DNA of 64,000 nucleotides from Acetatifactor muris (GCF_024623325.1 NZ_JANJZD010000005.1:124001-188000); one strand, 5' to 3'; counted from the stretch's first letter, positions 33,723 to 41,701 are shown. Translations and numbers: made by a program. Notes: generated by a model not told the origin, from the letters alone.

Positions 33723-35128
33723 TTCACACCCTCTCTGGTATCCTCCAGAATGATACCCTTCTCCAAAAGCTCCGCCCGGATGGCGTCCGCCTTTGCAAAA
33801 TCTTTCTCCTTCTTCGCAGCCCTGCGCTCTTCGATCTTCTCCAGAATATAAGCCTCCAGCTGTGCATCCACTTCATTTTCCGCCTCCCTGTCCGCGTGGG
33901 CCGTGGTTAAATCCAGAGAAAGCACTTTGTCAAAATCCTCTGCCAGCGCATATTTTGTGGCATCCGACATATCTTCCTTCAGCATATCATAGAGTACGGT
34001 AATCGCCATGGACGAATTCAAATCGTCGCAGAGAGCCGCCTGAAACTTCTGCCTGTAGGCATCAAATTTTTCTCTGTCCGTCTCTCCTTCTTTCTTCAGG
34101 CCTCCGATTCGCTTCACCAGCTTCTCATATGCAACCGCCGTATTGTCCAGTATTTCATAGGAAAATTCCAGCGGCTTGCGGTAATGAGACTGGAGGCAGA
34201 AGAAACGATAGACTCTCGGGTCATACCCTTTGGACTCCAGCAGAGACACCGTGAGAAAATCCCCTTTGGACTTGCTCATTTTTCCCGTTTTGTCAGTGAG
34301 ATGATGCACATGGAACCAGTAATTACACCATTTATGCCCCAGATAAGCCTCGCTCTGAGCGATCTCGTTCGTATGGTGAGGGAAAATATTGTCCACACCG
34401 CCGCAGTGAATGTCCATAAATTCGCCCAGATGCTTCATGCTGATGCAGGAGCACTCGATATGCCATCCCGGATACCCCACTCCCCAGGGGCTCTCCCATT
34501 TTAAGGCCTGGTCTTCGAACTTGGACCTTGTAAACCACAGCACAAAATCATTCCTGTTCTTCTTGTTGGCATCTTCCTCCACATCGTCCCTAACTCCCAC
34601 CAGAAGTTCCTTCTCACTCTGGGAGGAAAATACATAATAGTCATCCAGTCTGGATGTGTCAAAATAGACATTGCCGCCGGCTGCATAGGCATATCCTTTT
34701 TCCAGCAGCACCTCCACCATATGGATGAACTGGGAAATACAATTAGTGGCAGGCTCCACCACATCCGGCGTCCTGATATTCAGCTTTGCACAGTCTGCAA
34801 AAAAAGCGTCCGTGTAAAACTTTGCGATCTCCATCACTGTCTTGTGCTCGCGCTTTGCACCTTTCAGCATCTTATCCTCCCCGGTGTCCGCATCGGAAGA
34901 AAGGTGTCCCACATCCGTGATATTCATGACACGCTTCACATCATAGCCCACATAGCGCAGTGTTTTCTCCAGAATATCCTCCATAATATAGCTTCGCAGA
35001 TTCCCGATATGCGCATAATGGTAAACCGTGGGGCCGCAGGTATACATGGACACTTTTCCGTCCGTATTGGGGACAAAAAGCTCCTCCTTTCTGCTTAGGG
35101 TGTTGTAAAACCGTAATTTGTTCTCCAT
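33707..35128 (-). CDS. cysS: cysteinyl-tRNA synthetase
   Basis: Class I aminoacyl-tRNA synthetase charging tRNA-Cys. The 473-residue protein has the zinc/HIGH region MYTCGPTVYHYAHIGNLRSYI, WHIECSCISMKHLG with further zinc ligands, and KMSKSKGDF. Start ATG 35128 (MENKLRFYNTLSRKE) follows AAGGAG by 6 nt; longer readings to 35194 run into the spacer repeats. The C-terminus overlaps mrnC. It lies 221 bp downstream of cysE in a T-box-controlled operon, so charging level and cysteine supply are regulated together. Confidence 0.96.
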   Translation of the reverse strand: MENKLRFYNTLSRKEELFVPNTDGKVSMYTCGPTVYHYAHIGNLRSYIMEDILEKTLRYVGYDVKRVMNITDVGHLSSDADTGEDKMLKGAKREHKTVMEIAKFYTDAFFADCAKLNIRTPDVVEPATNCISQFIHMVEVLLEKGYAYAAGGNVYFDTSRLDDYYVFSSQSEKELLVGVRDDVEEDANKKNRNDFVLWFTRSKFEDQALKWESPWGVGYPGWHIECSCISMKHLGEFMDIHCGGVDNIFPHHTNEIAQSEAYLGHKWCNYWFHVHHLTDKTGKMSKSKGDFLTVSLLESKGYDPRVYRFFCLQSHYRKPLEFSYEILDNTAVAYEKLVKRIGGLKKEGETDREKFDAYRQKFQAALCDDLNSSMAITVLYDMLKEDMSDATKYALAEDFDKVLSLDLTTAHADREAENEVDAQLEAYILEKIEERRAAKKEKDFAKADAIRAELLEKGIILEDTREGVKWKKA

Positions 35129-35172
35129 TTTTTTCTCCTTATTATATTGTTCCGTCTTGAATTCTTCTCTAT

Positions 35173-35360
35173 TTTTAGTTCCGTTTCGAATCATTTCATG
35201 CTTCCTGTGGGAGAAATTTCCAGCTGCTCAGTCCGCATCTGTAAATTCTCCCCGCATGAAATTCTTCTCTAATGTTTTAGTTCCGTTTCGAATCATTTCA
35301 TGCTTCCTGTGGGAGAAATTCTTCTCTACTGTTTTAGTTCCGTCTCAAATCATTTCATGC
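35173..35360 (-). repeat. Near-identical repeats in the cysE-cysS spacer
   Basis: A 46-bp segment starting TTTTAGTTCCGTTTCGAATC occurs at 35173-35218 and again at 35275-35320. A shorter, diverged third copy at 35332-35360 covers the last codons and stop of cysE (ATGAAATGA on the minus strand). The repeats therefore look like tail-end duplications of cysE that expanded into the spacer. The intervening bases differ in length, unlike CRISPR spacers. Confidence 0.82.
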
Positions 35361-36024
35361 CCTCACTGCGGATAATTTTCAGCTGGCGTTCCAGCTCCAG
35401 GATTCGGTTTATCATCTCCGAATTGGCCCGCCGCAGATTGGCGATATCTTCTTTCACAGGATCGGGCAGGTCAGTCTGGTTCATAGTCTCCTGTGGCAAT
35501 GCCATATTATTGCGTTTCACCACTCTCCCCGGTACTCCTACCACCGTGGACCCGGCAGGTACCTCGCTTAAAACCACACTTCCCGCACCTATCTTGGAAT
35601 TGTCCCCGATGGTGAAGGAACCCAGCACTTTGGCACCGGCACTGATCATCACATTGTTGCCTATGGTGGGATGCCGCTTCCCATGCTCTTTGCCTGTGCC
35701 TCCCAAAGTCACCCCCTGATACAGTGTCACATTGTCTCCGATAACAGTGGTCTCTCCAATGATAACTCCGTTTCCGTGATCAATAAAAAAGCCTTTGCCG
35801 ATTCTGGCGCCGGGATGAATCTCTATGCCAGTCTTTCTCACGCCTCTCTGGGAAACCCATCTGGCCCAGAAATAATGTCCCTTCCGATACAGTCTGTGCG
35901 CAATCCGGTAATGTATCATCACCTTGAAGCTGGGATATAGAAATACTTCCATGGCGGAATGAATCGCCGGGTCCCGCTCTCTGACAATCCGGATTTCTTC
36001 CGTAATATTGCTGATAATCCCCAT
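35350..36024 (-). CDS. cysE: serine O-acetyltransferase
   Basis: Makes O-acetylserine from serine and acetyl-CoA, the committed step to cysteine. The 224-residue protein has the left-handed beta-helix hexapeptide repeats (HPGARIGKGFFIDHGNGVII, GDNVTLYQGVTLGGTGKE) with active-site His and Asp, and a C-terminal coiled tail (NSEMINRILELERQLK). Start set at ATG 36024 (MGIISNITEEIRI) after GGGGGTGG. It is the first gene after a T-box leader, followed by cysS. The last codons are duplicated in the downstream spacer. Confidence 0.95.
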   Translation of the reverse strand: MGIISNITEEIRIVRERDPAIHSAMEVFLYPSFKVMIHYRIAHRLYRKGHYFWARWVSQRGVRKTGIEIHPGARIGKGFFIDHGNGVIIGETTVIGDNVTLYQGVTLGGTGKEHGKRHPTIGNNVMISAGAKVLGSFTIGDNSKIGAGSVVLSEVPAGSTVVGVPGRVVKRNNMALPQETMNQTDLPDPVKEDIANLRRANSEMINRILELERQLKIIRSEGMK

Positions 36025-36054
36025 AGTCCACCCCCTGCCTGTAATCATGCAGAT

Positions 36055-36399
36055 ACAACAAAAAACGCGGAAAAGTCCGTCCTAGAGACGAATTTATCCG
36101 CGGTTCCACTCTACTTAAGGGTCTTCACCCTTCCCTCTGCACGTCTAACGCACGCCTGCGTATCTGCCTAACAGCCTTTCTCTCAGGATTCCTGCCGGAA
36201 ATTCCCGCACCTTCAGACCTTCGACAAATCTGCTCCCGGACGCACTTCCTTTTTCCCGGATGGAGACCGCTTCCAGCCCTTTCGGCAGTCCCTCTCTGGC
36301 ACCCTGATACAATGAGACTGCCGCCAGTCCTCATTGTCGAAAAAAGTACTCTTTCCGTTCTCTGCATTTTCCATATTTTCAGGCAAATATCTGATTCCC
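36055..36399 (-). ncRNA. T-box riboswitch leader of cysE-cysS (probably tRNA-Cys)
   Basis: This occupies most of the 428-bp gap between ispF and cysE. The diagnostic T-box antiterminator sequence AGAGTGGAACCGCGG is at 36112-36098. It is followed by a competing terminator in which CGCGGA re-pairs with TCCGCG and then six T near 36060. Stem I is closed by TTCGACAA near 36335 and TTGTCGAA near 36220. Within its 3' side GGAAGTGCG contains a likely specifier TGC (36244-36242), a Cys codon, in keeping with cysE-cysS. Uncharged tRNA would stabilise the antiterminator. The specifier position is inferred. Confidence 0.9.
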
Positions 36400-36405
36400 T
36401 ATATT

Positions 36406-36434
36406 AGAATATGCAAAATCAGAAATTCTGTCAA
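36406..36434 (-). promoter_or_regulatory. Promoter of the T-box/cysE operon
   Basis: TTGACA (36434-36429), 17-nt spacer, TATTCT (36411-36406) on the minus strand. It lies just downstream of the ispF stop codon and would start transcription near 36399. Confidence 0.85.
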
Positions 36435-36452
36435 TGGTTTTATAAAAGATTC

Positions 36453-36986
36453 TTATTTTTTACACCCGCTGCAGCCTTCGCAGCCACCGGACATCGGTAT
36501 TGTCGTCAAGTCAAAGGGACTGCTCAACAGGCATACCGCCTGCGCCGCTATGCCTTCTCCTGTTCCGGTAAAGCCCAGTCCTTCCTCTGTGGTAGCCTTT
36601 ACATTGACGAACTCCGTTCCGATTCCCAGAGCCGTTGCGATATTTTCCCGCATTGTCTCGATATAAGGACGCATTTTAGGCGCCTGCGCCACAATGGTGG
36701 AATCCACATTTTCAATGATAAACCCTTTTTCATGCAAAAGAGTTCCCACCTTTTCCAGAAGTATCAGGGATGAAATTCCCTTATAAGCAGGATCGCTGTC
36801 CGGAAAATGTCTGCCGATGTCTCCCAGCGCCGCAGCCCCCAGCAGGGCATCCATAATAGCGTGCAGCAGAACATCCGCATCCGAATGTCCCAGCAGTCCT
36901 TTCTCACAGGGTATCTTCACTCCGCCAATCACCAGCAGTCTGTCTTCCACAAGTCTGTGAACATCATATCCCGTTCCGATTCTCAT
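36453..36986 (-). CDS. ispF: 2-C-methyl-D-erythritol 2,4-cyclodiphosphate synthase
   Basis: Non-mevalonate isoprenoid enzyme that cyclises CDP-methylerythritol phosphate. The 177 residues begin [16 protein letters not shown] (metal-binding Asp and His) and continue with [20 protein letters not shown] and [20 protein letters not shown], as in the family. The usual protein is about 158 residues. Here an extra C-terminal tail ends [11 protein letters not shown], with three cysteines and unknown purpose. It lies between the DEAD-box helicase and the cysE T-box. ispD is not adjacent. Confidence 0.94.
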   Translation of the reverse strand: MRIGTGYDVHRLVEDRLLVIGGVKIPCEKGLLGHSDADVLLHAIMDALLGAAALGDIGRHFPDSDPAYKGISSLILLEKVGTLLHEKGFIIENVDSTIVAQAPKMRPYIETMRENIATALGIGTEFVNVKATTEEGLGFTGTGEGIAAQAVCLLSSPFDLTTIPMSGGCEGCSGCKK

Positions 36987-37036
36987 TCCACACCAACCTT
37001 CATGACACTTTATACGATTTCATTTACTGTTTATTC

Positions 37037-38899
37037 TTAATTCTTCCTGTCTCTTTTCTTCTTTTTGGAAAAGGGAAATGTCAGCCCCTTCTCGCTGCCG
37101 TCCATTCTCACATCCTTTGCTCTGGCCACACGACTTCCGTCCCGCTCACGGCGTCTGCGGCTGTCTCTGTCTTCCTCGCCGTTCCGGTTTCTGCGGCTGT
37201 CACGTTCCTGCTCAAATCCGCGTCTGCGGCTCTCCTCCCGCTCCCCTTCATGTCCGCGTCTTCTGCGGCTGTCGCGCTCGTCCTCGTATCCCCGTCTGCG
37301 TCCGTCTTCTTCTCCTCCGCGTCTGCGCCGACTGTCACGGTCATCTGTCCGCCCGTATCTTCTCCTGTCTTCCTCACTTCCACGGCCCCGTCGACTGTCG
37401 CGGTCATCTGTCCGCCCACGTCTTCTTCTGCCGAATCTGTCCCGCTCTCCCCGGCGACTCTCATAGTCATCTGCCTCTATCTCCGGTCCCTTGTCACCGA
37501 TTTGATATTTCAGCATCACTGCCGCCAGATCCAGCGCATCACACGCCTCCGCTTCCATCTTCCGCTGGAGATAATGCTTCATGAGCTCAATGTCTTCATG
37601 TTCGCGCAGCTCCCAGGCCCGGTTCAGATATTTATCAGCTTTTGCCTTCAGCACTTTGGATGCCCCCGGCAGCTTCTTCTCTTCAATCGTAGTGTGGCAG
37701 AAATGTTCCAGCTGACGGACACGGTAAATCTCTCTGCCGCTGACAAATGTAAAGGACTTCCCTGTTCTGCCCGCCCGTCCCGTTCTGCCGATGCGGTGTA
37801 CATAGTACTCATTGTCCTGAGGAAGATCGTAATTGATAACCGCCTCCACATTGTCCACGTCAATTCCCCGGGCCGCCACATCTGTGGCAATCAGCATATT
37901 GGTGCTGCCGTTTCTGAAGCGGCTCATGGCCACATCTCTCTGATGCTGGGACATATCCCCATGAAGCCCCTCCGCCTGGAATCCGGCTCTCTTCAGCACC
38001 TCCGCCAGCTGATCGACCTTTACCTTCGTATTACAGAATATCAGACAGAGCTTCGGCTGATAATATTCCAGCAGACGGATGCAGGCTGCATCCTTATCCT
38101 GACTTTTCACCTTATAATATCTCTGGGACACCAACGGTATGGTAAGCTCTTTCGTGGCTACCTTCACCAGTCTGGCGTCCTTCTGGAAGCGGTTCGCGAT
38201 TTCCAGAATCGGCTGCGGCATAGTCGCCGAAAAAAGAGCCGTCTGATGCGCATTGGGAATCTCGCCCAGTATCAGCTCCATATCTTCTCTGAATCCCATA
38301 TCCAGCATTTCATCCGCTTCGTCCAGCACCACCATATTGACATGCTCCAGCTTAATCGTGTGACGGCGCATATGGTCCATCACACGCCCCGGTGTGCCCA
38401 CAACAATCTGCACTCCCCGCAGACCGCTGATCTGTCTGCCGATCTCCTGACCGCCATATACCGGAAGCACTTTGATTCCCTTCATATATTTCGCTATATT
38501 GCGGATTTCCTCTGACGCCTGCATGGCCAGTTCTCTGGTAGGACAAAGAATAATGGTCTGCAGCTTCTTCAAGTCCGGATCAATTTTCTGCAGAGCGGGA
38601 ATGGCAAATGCCGCCGTTTTCCCCGTTCCGGTCTGGGCCTGTCCGATAATGTCCTCTCCCTGCAGCAGATAGGGGATGGCCTGTACCTGAATAGGCGTGA
38701 GCTTTTCAAAGCCCATTTCTCTCACAGCATGTACGATACGCTCATCCAGAAGAGGCTCTATGGTGGCCAGGCTGTCCGGCTCCGGCCCTTCAATCTCCAG
38801 GCCTTTCCTGTCTGCTTGATTCTCATCCGTCAGAGGCGTTCCCATGCCTGCCTGCCCTATAACGTTGTCCAGTCCCATCAGTGCTTCCAAATCACTCAT
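37037..38899 (-). CDS. DEAD-box RNA helicase (CshA/DeaD-like)
   Basis: A 620-residue ATP-dependent RNA helicase. Core motifs are in order: Q-motif GFEKLTPIQVQAIP, Walker A AQTGTGKTAAF, PTRELA, VVLDEADEMLDMGF (DEAD), SAT in ALFSATMP, and VI HRIGRTGRAGRTG. After a helical linker, residues from about 490 are a long Arg/Asp/Gly-rich tail of repeated DRDSRRRRG-like units, expected to bind RNA. About 50 acidic residues precede the Q-motif. Such helicases act in cold growth, ribosome assembly and mRNA decay. It has a GAGG ribosome site and overlaps no neighbour. Confidence 0.94.
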   Translation of the reverse strand: MSDLEALMGLDNVIGQAGMGTPLTDENQADRKGLEIEGPEPDSLATIEPLLDERIVHAVREMGFEKLTPIQVQAIPYLLQGEDIIGQAQTGTGKTAAFAIPALQKIDPDLKKLQTIILCPTRELAMQASEEIRNIAKYMKGIKVLPVYGGQEIGRQISGLRGVQIVVGTPGRVMDHMRRHTIKLEHVNMVVLDEADEMLDMGFREDMELILGEIPNAHQTALFSATMPQPILEIANRFQKDARLVKVATKELTIPLVSQRYYKVKSQDKDAACIRLLEYYQPKLCLIFCNTKVKVDQLAEVLKRAGFQAEGLHGDMSQHQRDVAMSRFRNGSTNMLIATDVAARGIDVDNVEAVINYDLPQDNEYYVHRIGRTGRAGRTGKSFTFVSGREIYRVRQLEHFCHTTIEEKKLPGASKVLKAKADKYLNRAWELREHEDIELMKHYLQRKMEAEACDALDLAAVMLKYQIGDKGPEIEADDYESRRGERDRFGRRRRGRTDDRDSRRGRGSEEDRRRYGRTDDRDSRRRRGGEEDGRRRGYEDERDSRRRRGHEGEREESRRRGFEQERDSRRNRNGEEDRDSRRRRERDGSRVARAKDVRMDGSEKGLTFPFSKKKKRDRKN

Positions 38900-38928
38900 A
38901 AAAAATTACCTCATAATCCTTTTCATCA

Positions 38929-39414
38929 TCACAATATTTTTTCCATTCCAATCTTCTGGGGCTTCAGCCCGCATTTCTCATAAAATGCTTTTGCCGCCGA
39001 ATTGCATTCCCACACGTTCAGGGTCAGATTGTAGCAGCCTTCCCTCCGGGCAAACTCCAGCACATACTCATATATCTTTCTGCCTATATTTCTTCCCCGC
39101 AGCGTCTCGTCCACGCACAGGTCATCAATATACAATGTCCGAATGTCTGTCAGTATATTGTTGTCAATATGCTGCTGAAATACACAGAATGCATATCCCA
39201 GCACTCTTTCTTCCTCATCCACAGCCACAAATACCGGTCTGCCGGCATCGTGCAGTATCTCCCGAAGTTCCCGGTCCGTATATTTTTTGGTATTGGCTTT
39301 AAACAAATCCGGCCTTCCGGCATTGTGAACCGCCAAAACCTGATTCAGCAGCCTGTTAATGCCTGCCATATCCTGTTCTTCCCCGCGTCTGATTCTCATT
39401 TCTCCCGCGGCCAT
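38929..39414 (-). CDS. GNAT family N-acetyltransferase
   Basis: About 160 residues with the GNAT fold. The acetyl-CoA-binding stretch is VDETLRGRNIGRKIYEYVLEFA (R-G-x-x-I-G-R), preceded by the strand TLYIDDLCV and followed by LTLNVWECNSAAKAFYEKCGL. The substrate is not predictable. Start taken as ATG 39414 (MAAGEMRIRRGEEQD) because GGGGAG lies 4 nt upstream; MRIRRGEE five codons on is the usual family start but its ribosome site is too close. It lies after the tRNA-Val/tRNA-Met cluster and 29 bp before the DEAD-box helicase. Confidence 0.88.
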   Translation of the reverse strand: MAAGEMRIRRGEEQDMAGINRLLNQVLAVHNAGRPDLFKANTKKYTDRELREILHDAGRPVFVAVDEEERVLGYAFCVFQQHIDNNILTDIRTLYIDDLCVDETLRGRNIGRKIYEYVLEFARREGCYNLTLNVWECNSAAKAFYEKCGLKPQKIGMEKIL

Positions 39415-39497
39415 CTCTCTCCCCGACACCTGCGTTCCCCTCGCTTTCCTCTGTACCAAAGCAGATCTTCGGTGCTCTGTCAGCTGCTGCGCACAAA

Positions 39498-39532
39498 ACA
39501 ATAGAATCCACGCAGCGCGTGGATTCTATTGT
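39498..39532 (-). terminator. Long perfect hairpin between the tRNAs and the acetyltransferase gene
   Basis: A 16-bp perfect inverted repeat (ACAATAGAATCCACGC / GCGTGGATTCTATTGT) with a 3-nt AGC loop. On the minus strand it is followed by TTTTG, so it may be a second terminator after the one at 39540-39573. The stem is unusually long for that role. Confidence 0.55.
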
Positions 39533-39539
39533 CATAAAC

Positions 39540-39573
39540 AAAAGCCTGAAAACGATGCTGTCTTCAGACTTTT
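39540..39573 (-). terminator. Terminator of the tRNA operon
   Basis: On the minus strand AAAAGTCTGAA pairs with TTCAGGCTTTT (one G-U pair), followed by GTTTATG. It lies directly after the tRNA-Met 3' end. Confidence 0.75.
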
Positions 39574-39577
39574 CAAA

Positions 39578-39651
39578 TAGCGAGAGGGGGATTCGAACCC
39601 TCGACACTGCGGGTATGAACCGCATGCTCTAGCCAACTGAGCTATCTCGCC
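39578..39651 (-). tRNA. tRNA-Met (CAT), elongator type
   Basis: A 74-nt cloverleaf: acceptor GGCGAGA/TCTCGCT (one G-U), D-arm AGCTCAGTTGGCTAGAGC, anticodon arm TGCGG-TTCATAC-CCGCA, T-arm GAGGGTTCGAATCCCCC. The anticodon stem lacks the three G-C pairs of initiator tRNA, so it is the elongator. CCA is not encoded. Confidence 0.95.
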
Positions 39652-39673
39652 ATGTATACAACTTTCGTTGAAA

Positions 39674-39746
39674 TGGAACCTATAGGGCTCGAACCTATGA
39701 CCCTCTGCTTGTAAGGCAGATGCTCTCCCAGCTGAGCTAAGATTCC
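39674..39746 (-). tRNA. tRNA-Val (TAC)
   Basis: A 73-nt cloverleaf: acceptor GGAATCT/AGGTTCC, D-arm AGCTCAGCTGGGAGAGC, anticodon arm TCTGC-CTTACAA-GCAGA (anticodon TAC), T-arm ATAGGTTCGAGCCCTAT. It lies upstream of tRNA-Met on one transcript. CCA is not encoded. Confidence 0.95.
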
Positions 39747-39779
39747 GTCTTAACGATTGTCCACACAACCGACTTTGTT

Positions 39780-39808
39780 AGTATACAATGAGAAGCTTCA
39801 TTTGTCAA
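39780..39808 (-). promoter_or_regulatory. Promoter of the tRNA-Val/tRNA-Met operon
   Basis: Perfect TTGACA (39808-39803), 17-nt spacer, TATACT (39785-39780) on the minus strand, about 33 nt before the tRNA-Val 5' end. It sits right at the end of the Ro gene. Confidence 0.88.
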
Positions 39809-39818
39809 CAAATTTTTC

Positions 39819-41507
39819 TCAAAATTTTTCCATATTTTTCTCGTCCCATAAATCTATCATCTGTCTGGCAAAACTGAGTTCTCTGCCGGTCCATCCGTAC
39901 AGAATACAGGTGCGGTAAGCATACTCAGGAATACAGACATTATTGTACCCCGCAGTCTGAATGGAAAATACATTTACACGGGGATTTACTTTGCGCCTGT
40001 AAGCAAGAATCAAATCAAATACATTGATATAAGTTCCCTGGCCACATCTGCCACGATTGCAGCTGTAACCCAGCTCCTGGTATTTCTTCCTCTGTGCCCC
40101 GGTTCCATACAGTCCGCCGTGTCCCGCCTGCTGATCGGAATAGATGAAAATCTGATCCCAGTGTTCTTTCTTTTCTATGGCATGGAAGAAAAATTCCCAG
40201 ATACCGCCCTCTGTGGAACCGCCCACATCATTGTTCATACCGGCTGATATCTCCTGGCACTGACGCAGAATATGTCCCCGCCCGGAAATCGGATAAATCT
40301 TCAGCCTGTCGCCGAACTTGCCCACATATCCTTCCTCGGAAGCCGCAGCCGCCATTACGGAAGAAAGGTTATCGATGACAGCCACCTGGACGCTTCCGTA
40401 CTCCGAGGGAATCGTGCCCCAGGCCGATCCGGAATTGTCCGACAGGCACATGGTTTTTCCCTGAAATACAGGCAGGTTCTTCATGGACAAATCCATACAT
40501 TCCTCCAGCGCATCCATAATCTGGGGCCGATGGGCACAGGTACTCTTTTTCACGGCCTGCCAGGCGCTGTAATAACGGAAAGGAAACTGCCTTCCCTTCT
40601 CCACTCCGCCCTTCAGTCGTTCCAGGTATTCTCTGCAGAATTCCCGGTCCTCCGTCTCCTCAAATACGCCCCGAAGATTCCTGATGAGCGCCATATGTCC
40701 CATGGAGACCTGCCCGAAAATCTCTCTCCAGCCCATGCCTTCTGAGCGCATGTTCTCCCATGTCTTCTTCTGCGCCGGAAGCTGCAGATTTCCTGTCTTC
40801 ATGAATTCGTCAATCACGGCGGAATGCGCATGGGTAATCCGGACGGCATCCTTCAATCCCATTTCGGCGTTTTTATATTTCGCCGCCTCGTAAGCGTCCA
40901 TCTGTTCCAGACGCCGGGCCAGTGCACGCTTCAGAATGCTGGGCATTTTCCGCTTCCCTTGATTGCAATAGAGGAAATAAGCCAGCTGAGACAATGCATC
41001 GTCTCCCCGACTCATCACCTGCCGCTCAAGAGCAGGGAACAATCCCGGATTCTCCTGGGTAAACTTCTTCCTTGCAGGATGCAGCGCAGCTCTCACCATG
41101 ATAACCTGCGGATTCAGGCGCATATAAAAGTCCTGCCTCAGCGACACGGCCCAGCGGAGCGTTCCCTCGAAATCTGCCGTCAGAGCCTCATCAACGGCAT
41201 TTTCCATGATTTCTGTGGTGGTATGTCCATCCCATTCATCCGCAAAAAGCAGATATCCCTCCAGTAATTTACAGTGTTCAAACAGGGCGTCCCTCACCGC
41301 ACCTTTCAGTCCCCCCGCCCTGTAATAAGAAGGTTCTCCGAAAACAGAAGACGCTGTGACCATTTTCAGTGTGTCCAGCGGATTTATCTGATATGATTCC
41401 CCTCCCATAAAATTTTCTACTGTTGTATACTTCCTGGACAAGCCCAGGACTTCCCGAAAACGACTCAAATCCATCACCTCCCCGGCAAGCTGTTCAGACG
41501 CTTCCAT
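39819..41507 (-). CDS. rsr: Ro60/Rsr-type TROVE domain RNA-binding protein
   Basis: Bacterial orthologue of the Ro60 autoantigen, a ring-shaped protein that binds Y RNAs and misfolded RNAs and, where studied, works with nucleases in stress and rRNA maturation. The 562-residue protein has the N-terminal helical-repeat region (about 20-340) and a C-terminal von Willebrand A-like domain. The MIDAS metal-site motif DNSGS lies at 357-361, with later elements FIYSDQQAGHGG and AYRTCILYGWTG. The ATG at 41507 has GGGGG very close; MDLSRFREVLG at 41474 after GGGGAGG is the alternative start. A YrlA-type Y RNA gene lies 27 bp upstream, which strongly supports the assignment. No rtcB or pnp gene is adjacent. 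Confidence 0.9.
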   Translation of the reverse strand: MEASEQLAGEVMDLSRFREVLGLSRKYTTVENFMGGESYQINPLDTLKMVTASSVFGEPSYYRAGGLKGAVRDALFEHCKLLEGYLLFADEWDGHTTTEIMENAVDEALTADFEGTLRWAVSLRQDFYMRLNPQVIMVRAALHPARKKFTQENPGLFPALERQVMSRGDDALSQLAYFLYCNQGKRKMPSILKRALARRLEQMDAYEAAKYKNAEMGLKDAVRITHAHSAVIDEFMKTGNLQLPAQKKTWENMRSEGMGWREIFGQVSMGHMALIRNLRGVFEETEDREFCREYLERLKGGVEKGRQFPFRYYSAWQAVKKSTCAHRPQIMDALEECMDLSMKNLPVFQGKTMCLSDNSGSAWGTIPSEYGSVQVAVIDNLSSVMAAAASEEGYVGKFGDRLKIYPISGRGHILRQCQEISAGMNNDVGGSTEGGIWEFFFHAIEKKEHWDQIFIYSDQQAGHGGLYGTGAQRKKYQELGYSCNRGRCGQGTYINVFDLILAYRRKVNPRVNVFSIQTAGYNNVCIPEYAYRTCILYGWTGRELSFARQMIDLWDEKNMEKF

Positions 41508-41533
41508 ACCCCCATTTATCTCATATCACAAAA

Positions 41534-41667
41534 TGCCCCGAGAAAAAGTCGGAAACGGTATGTCGTGCTCTACCATTGAGCTACTGCCGCTTTCACGACA
41601 GATGGGAGTCGAACCCATAACAACGCGATCCCAAATCGAAGTAACCGTTTCCTGCGCATCGGGGCAA
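41534..41667 (-). ncRNA. Y RNA of YrlA type (circularly permuted tRNA mimic on a Ro-binding stem)
   Basis: A transcript of about 134 nt. The ends pair (GCCCCGA / TCGGGGC), then GGAAACGGT pairs with ACCGTTTCC, giving the long stem that Ro binds in known Y RNAs. The apical part is a tRNA in permuted order. First come a short CGAT-TTGGG-ATCG hairpin, GTTGT, T-arm ATGGGTTCGACTCCCAT and acceptor strand CTGTCGT. After a GAAA linker come acceptor strand GCGGCAG, D-arm GCTCAATGGTAGAGC and ACGAC. The acceptor strands pair with two G-U, and ACGAC pairs with GTTGT as an anticodon stem. Salmonella and Deinococcus Y RNAs have this design. The adjacent Ro gene confirms it. Confidence 0.9.
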
Positions 41668-41672
41668 CATTA

Positions 41673-41701
41673 ATTATCCTCTGAAAAGGTCTGTTTGTCA
41701 A
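41673..41701 (-). promoter_or_regulatory. Y RNA promoter
   Basis: Perfect TTGACA (41701-41696), 17-nt spacer, GATAAT (41678-41673) on the minus strand. The expected start, about 7 nt on, coincides with the 5' end of the terminal stem of the Y RNA. The Ro gene could be read through from the same promoter. Confidence 0.88.

Noticed and set aside
35173..35360. Possible CRISPR array
   Set aside because: Only two good copies and a fragment, irregular spacing, one copy overlaps the cysE stop codon, and no cas genes are present.
36125..36367. 80-codon minus-strand frame upstream of cysE
   Set aside because: It falls within the T-box leader, whose conserved structure explains the sequence.
41545..41660. 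tRNA pseudogene or broken tRNA
   Set aside because: T-arm precedes D-arm, both acceptor strands pair, ends are closed by a long stem, and a Ro gene is adjacent; a Y RNA explains all of this.
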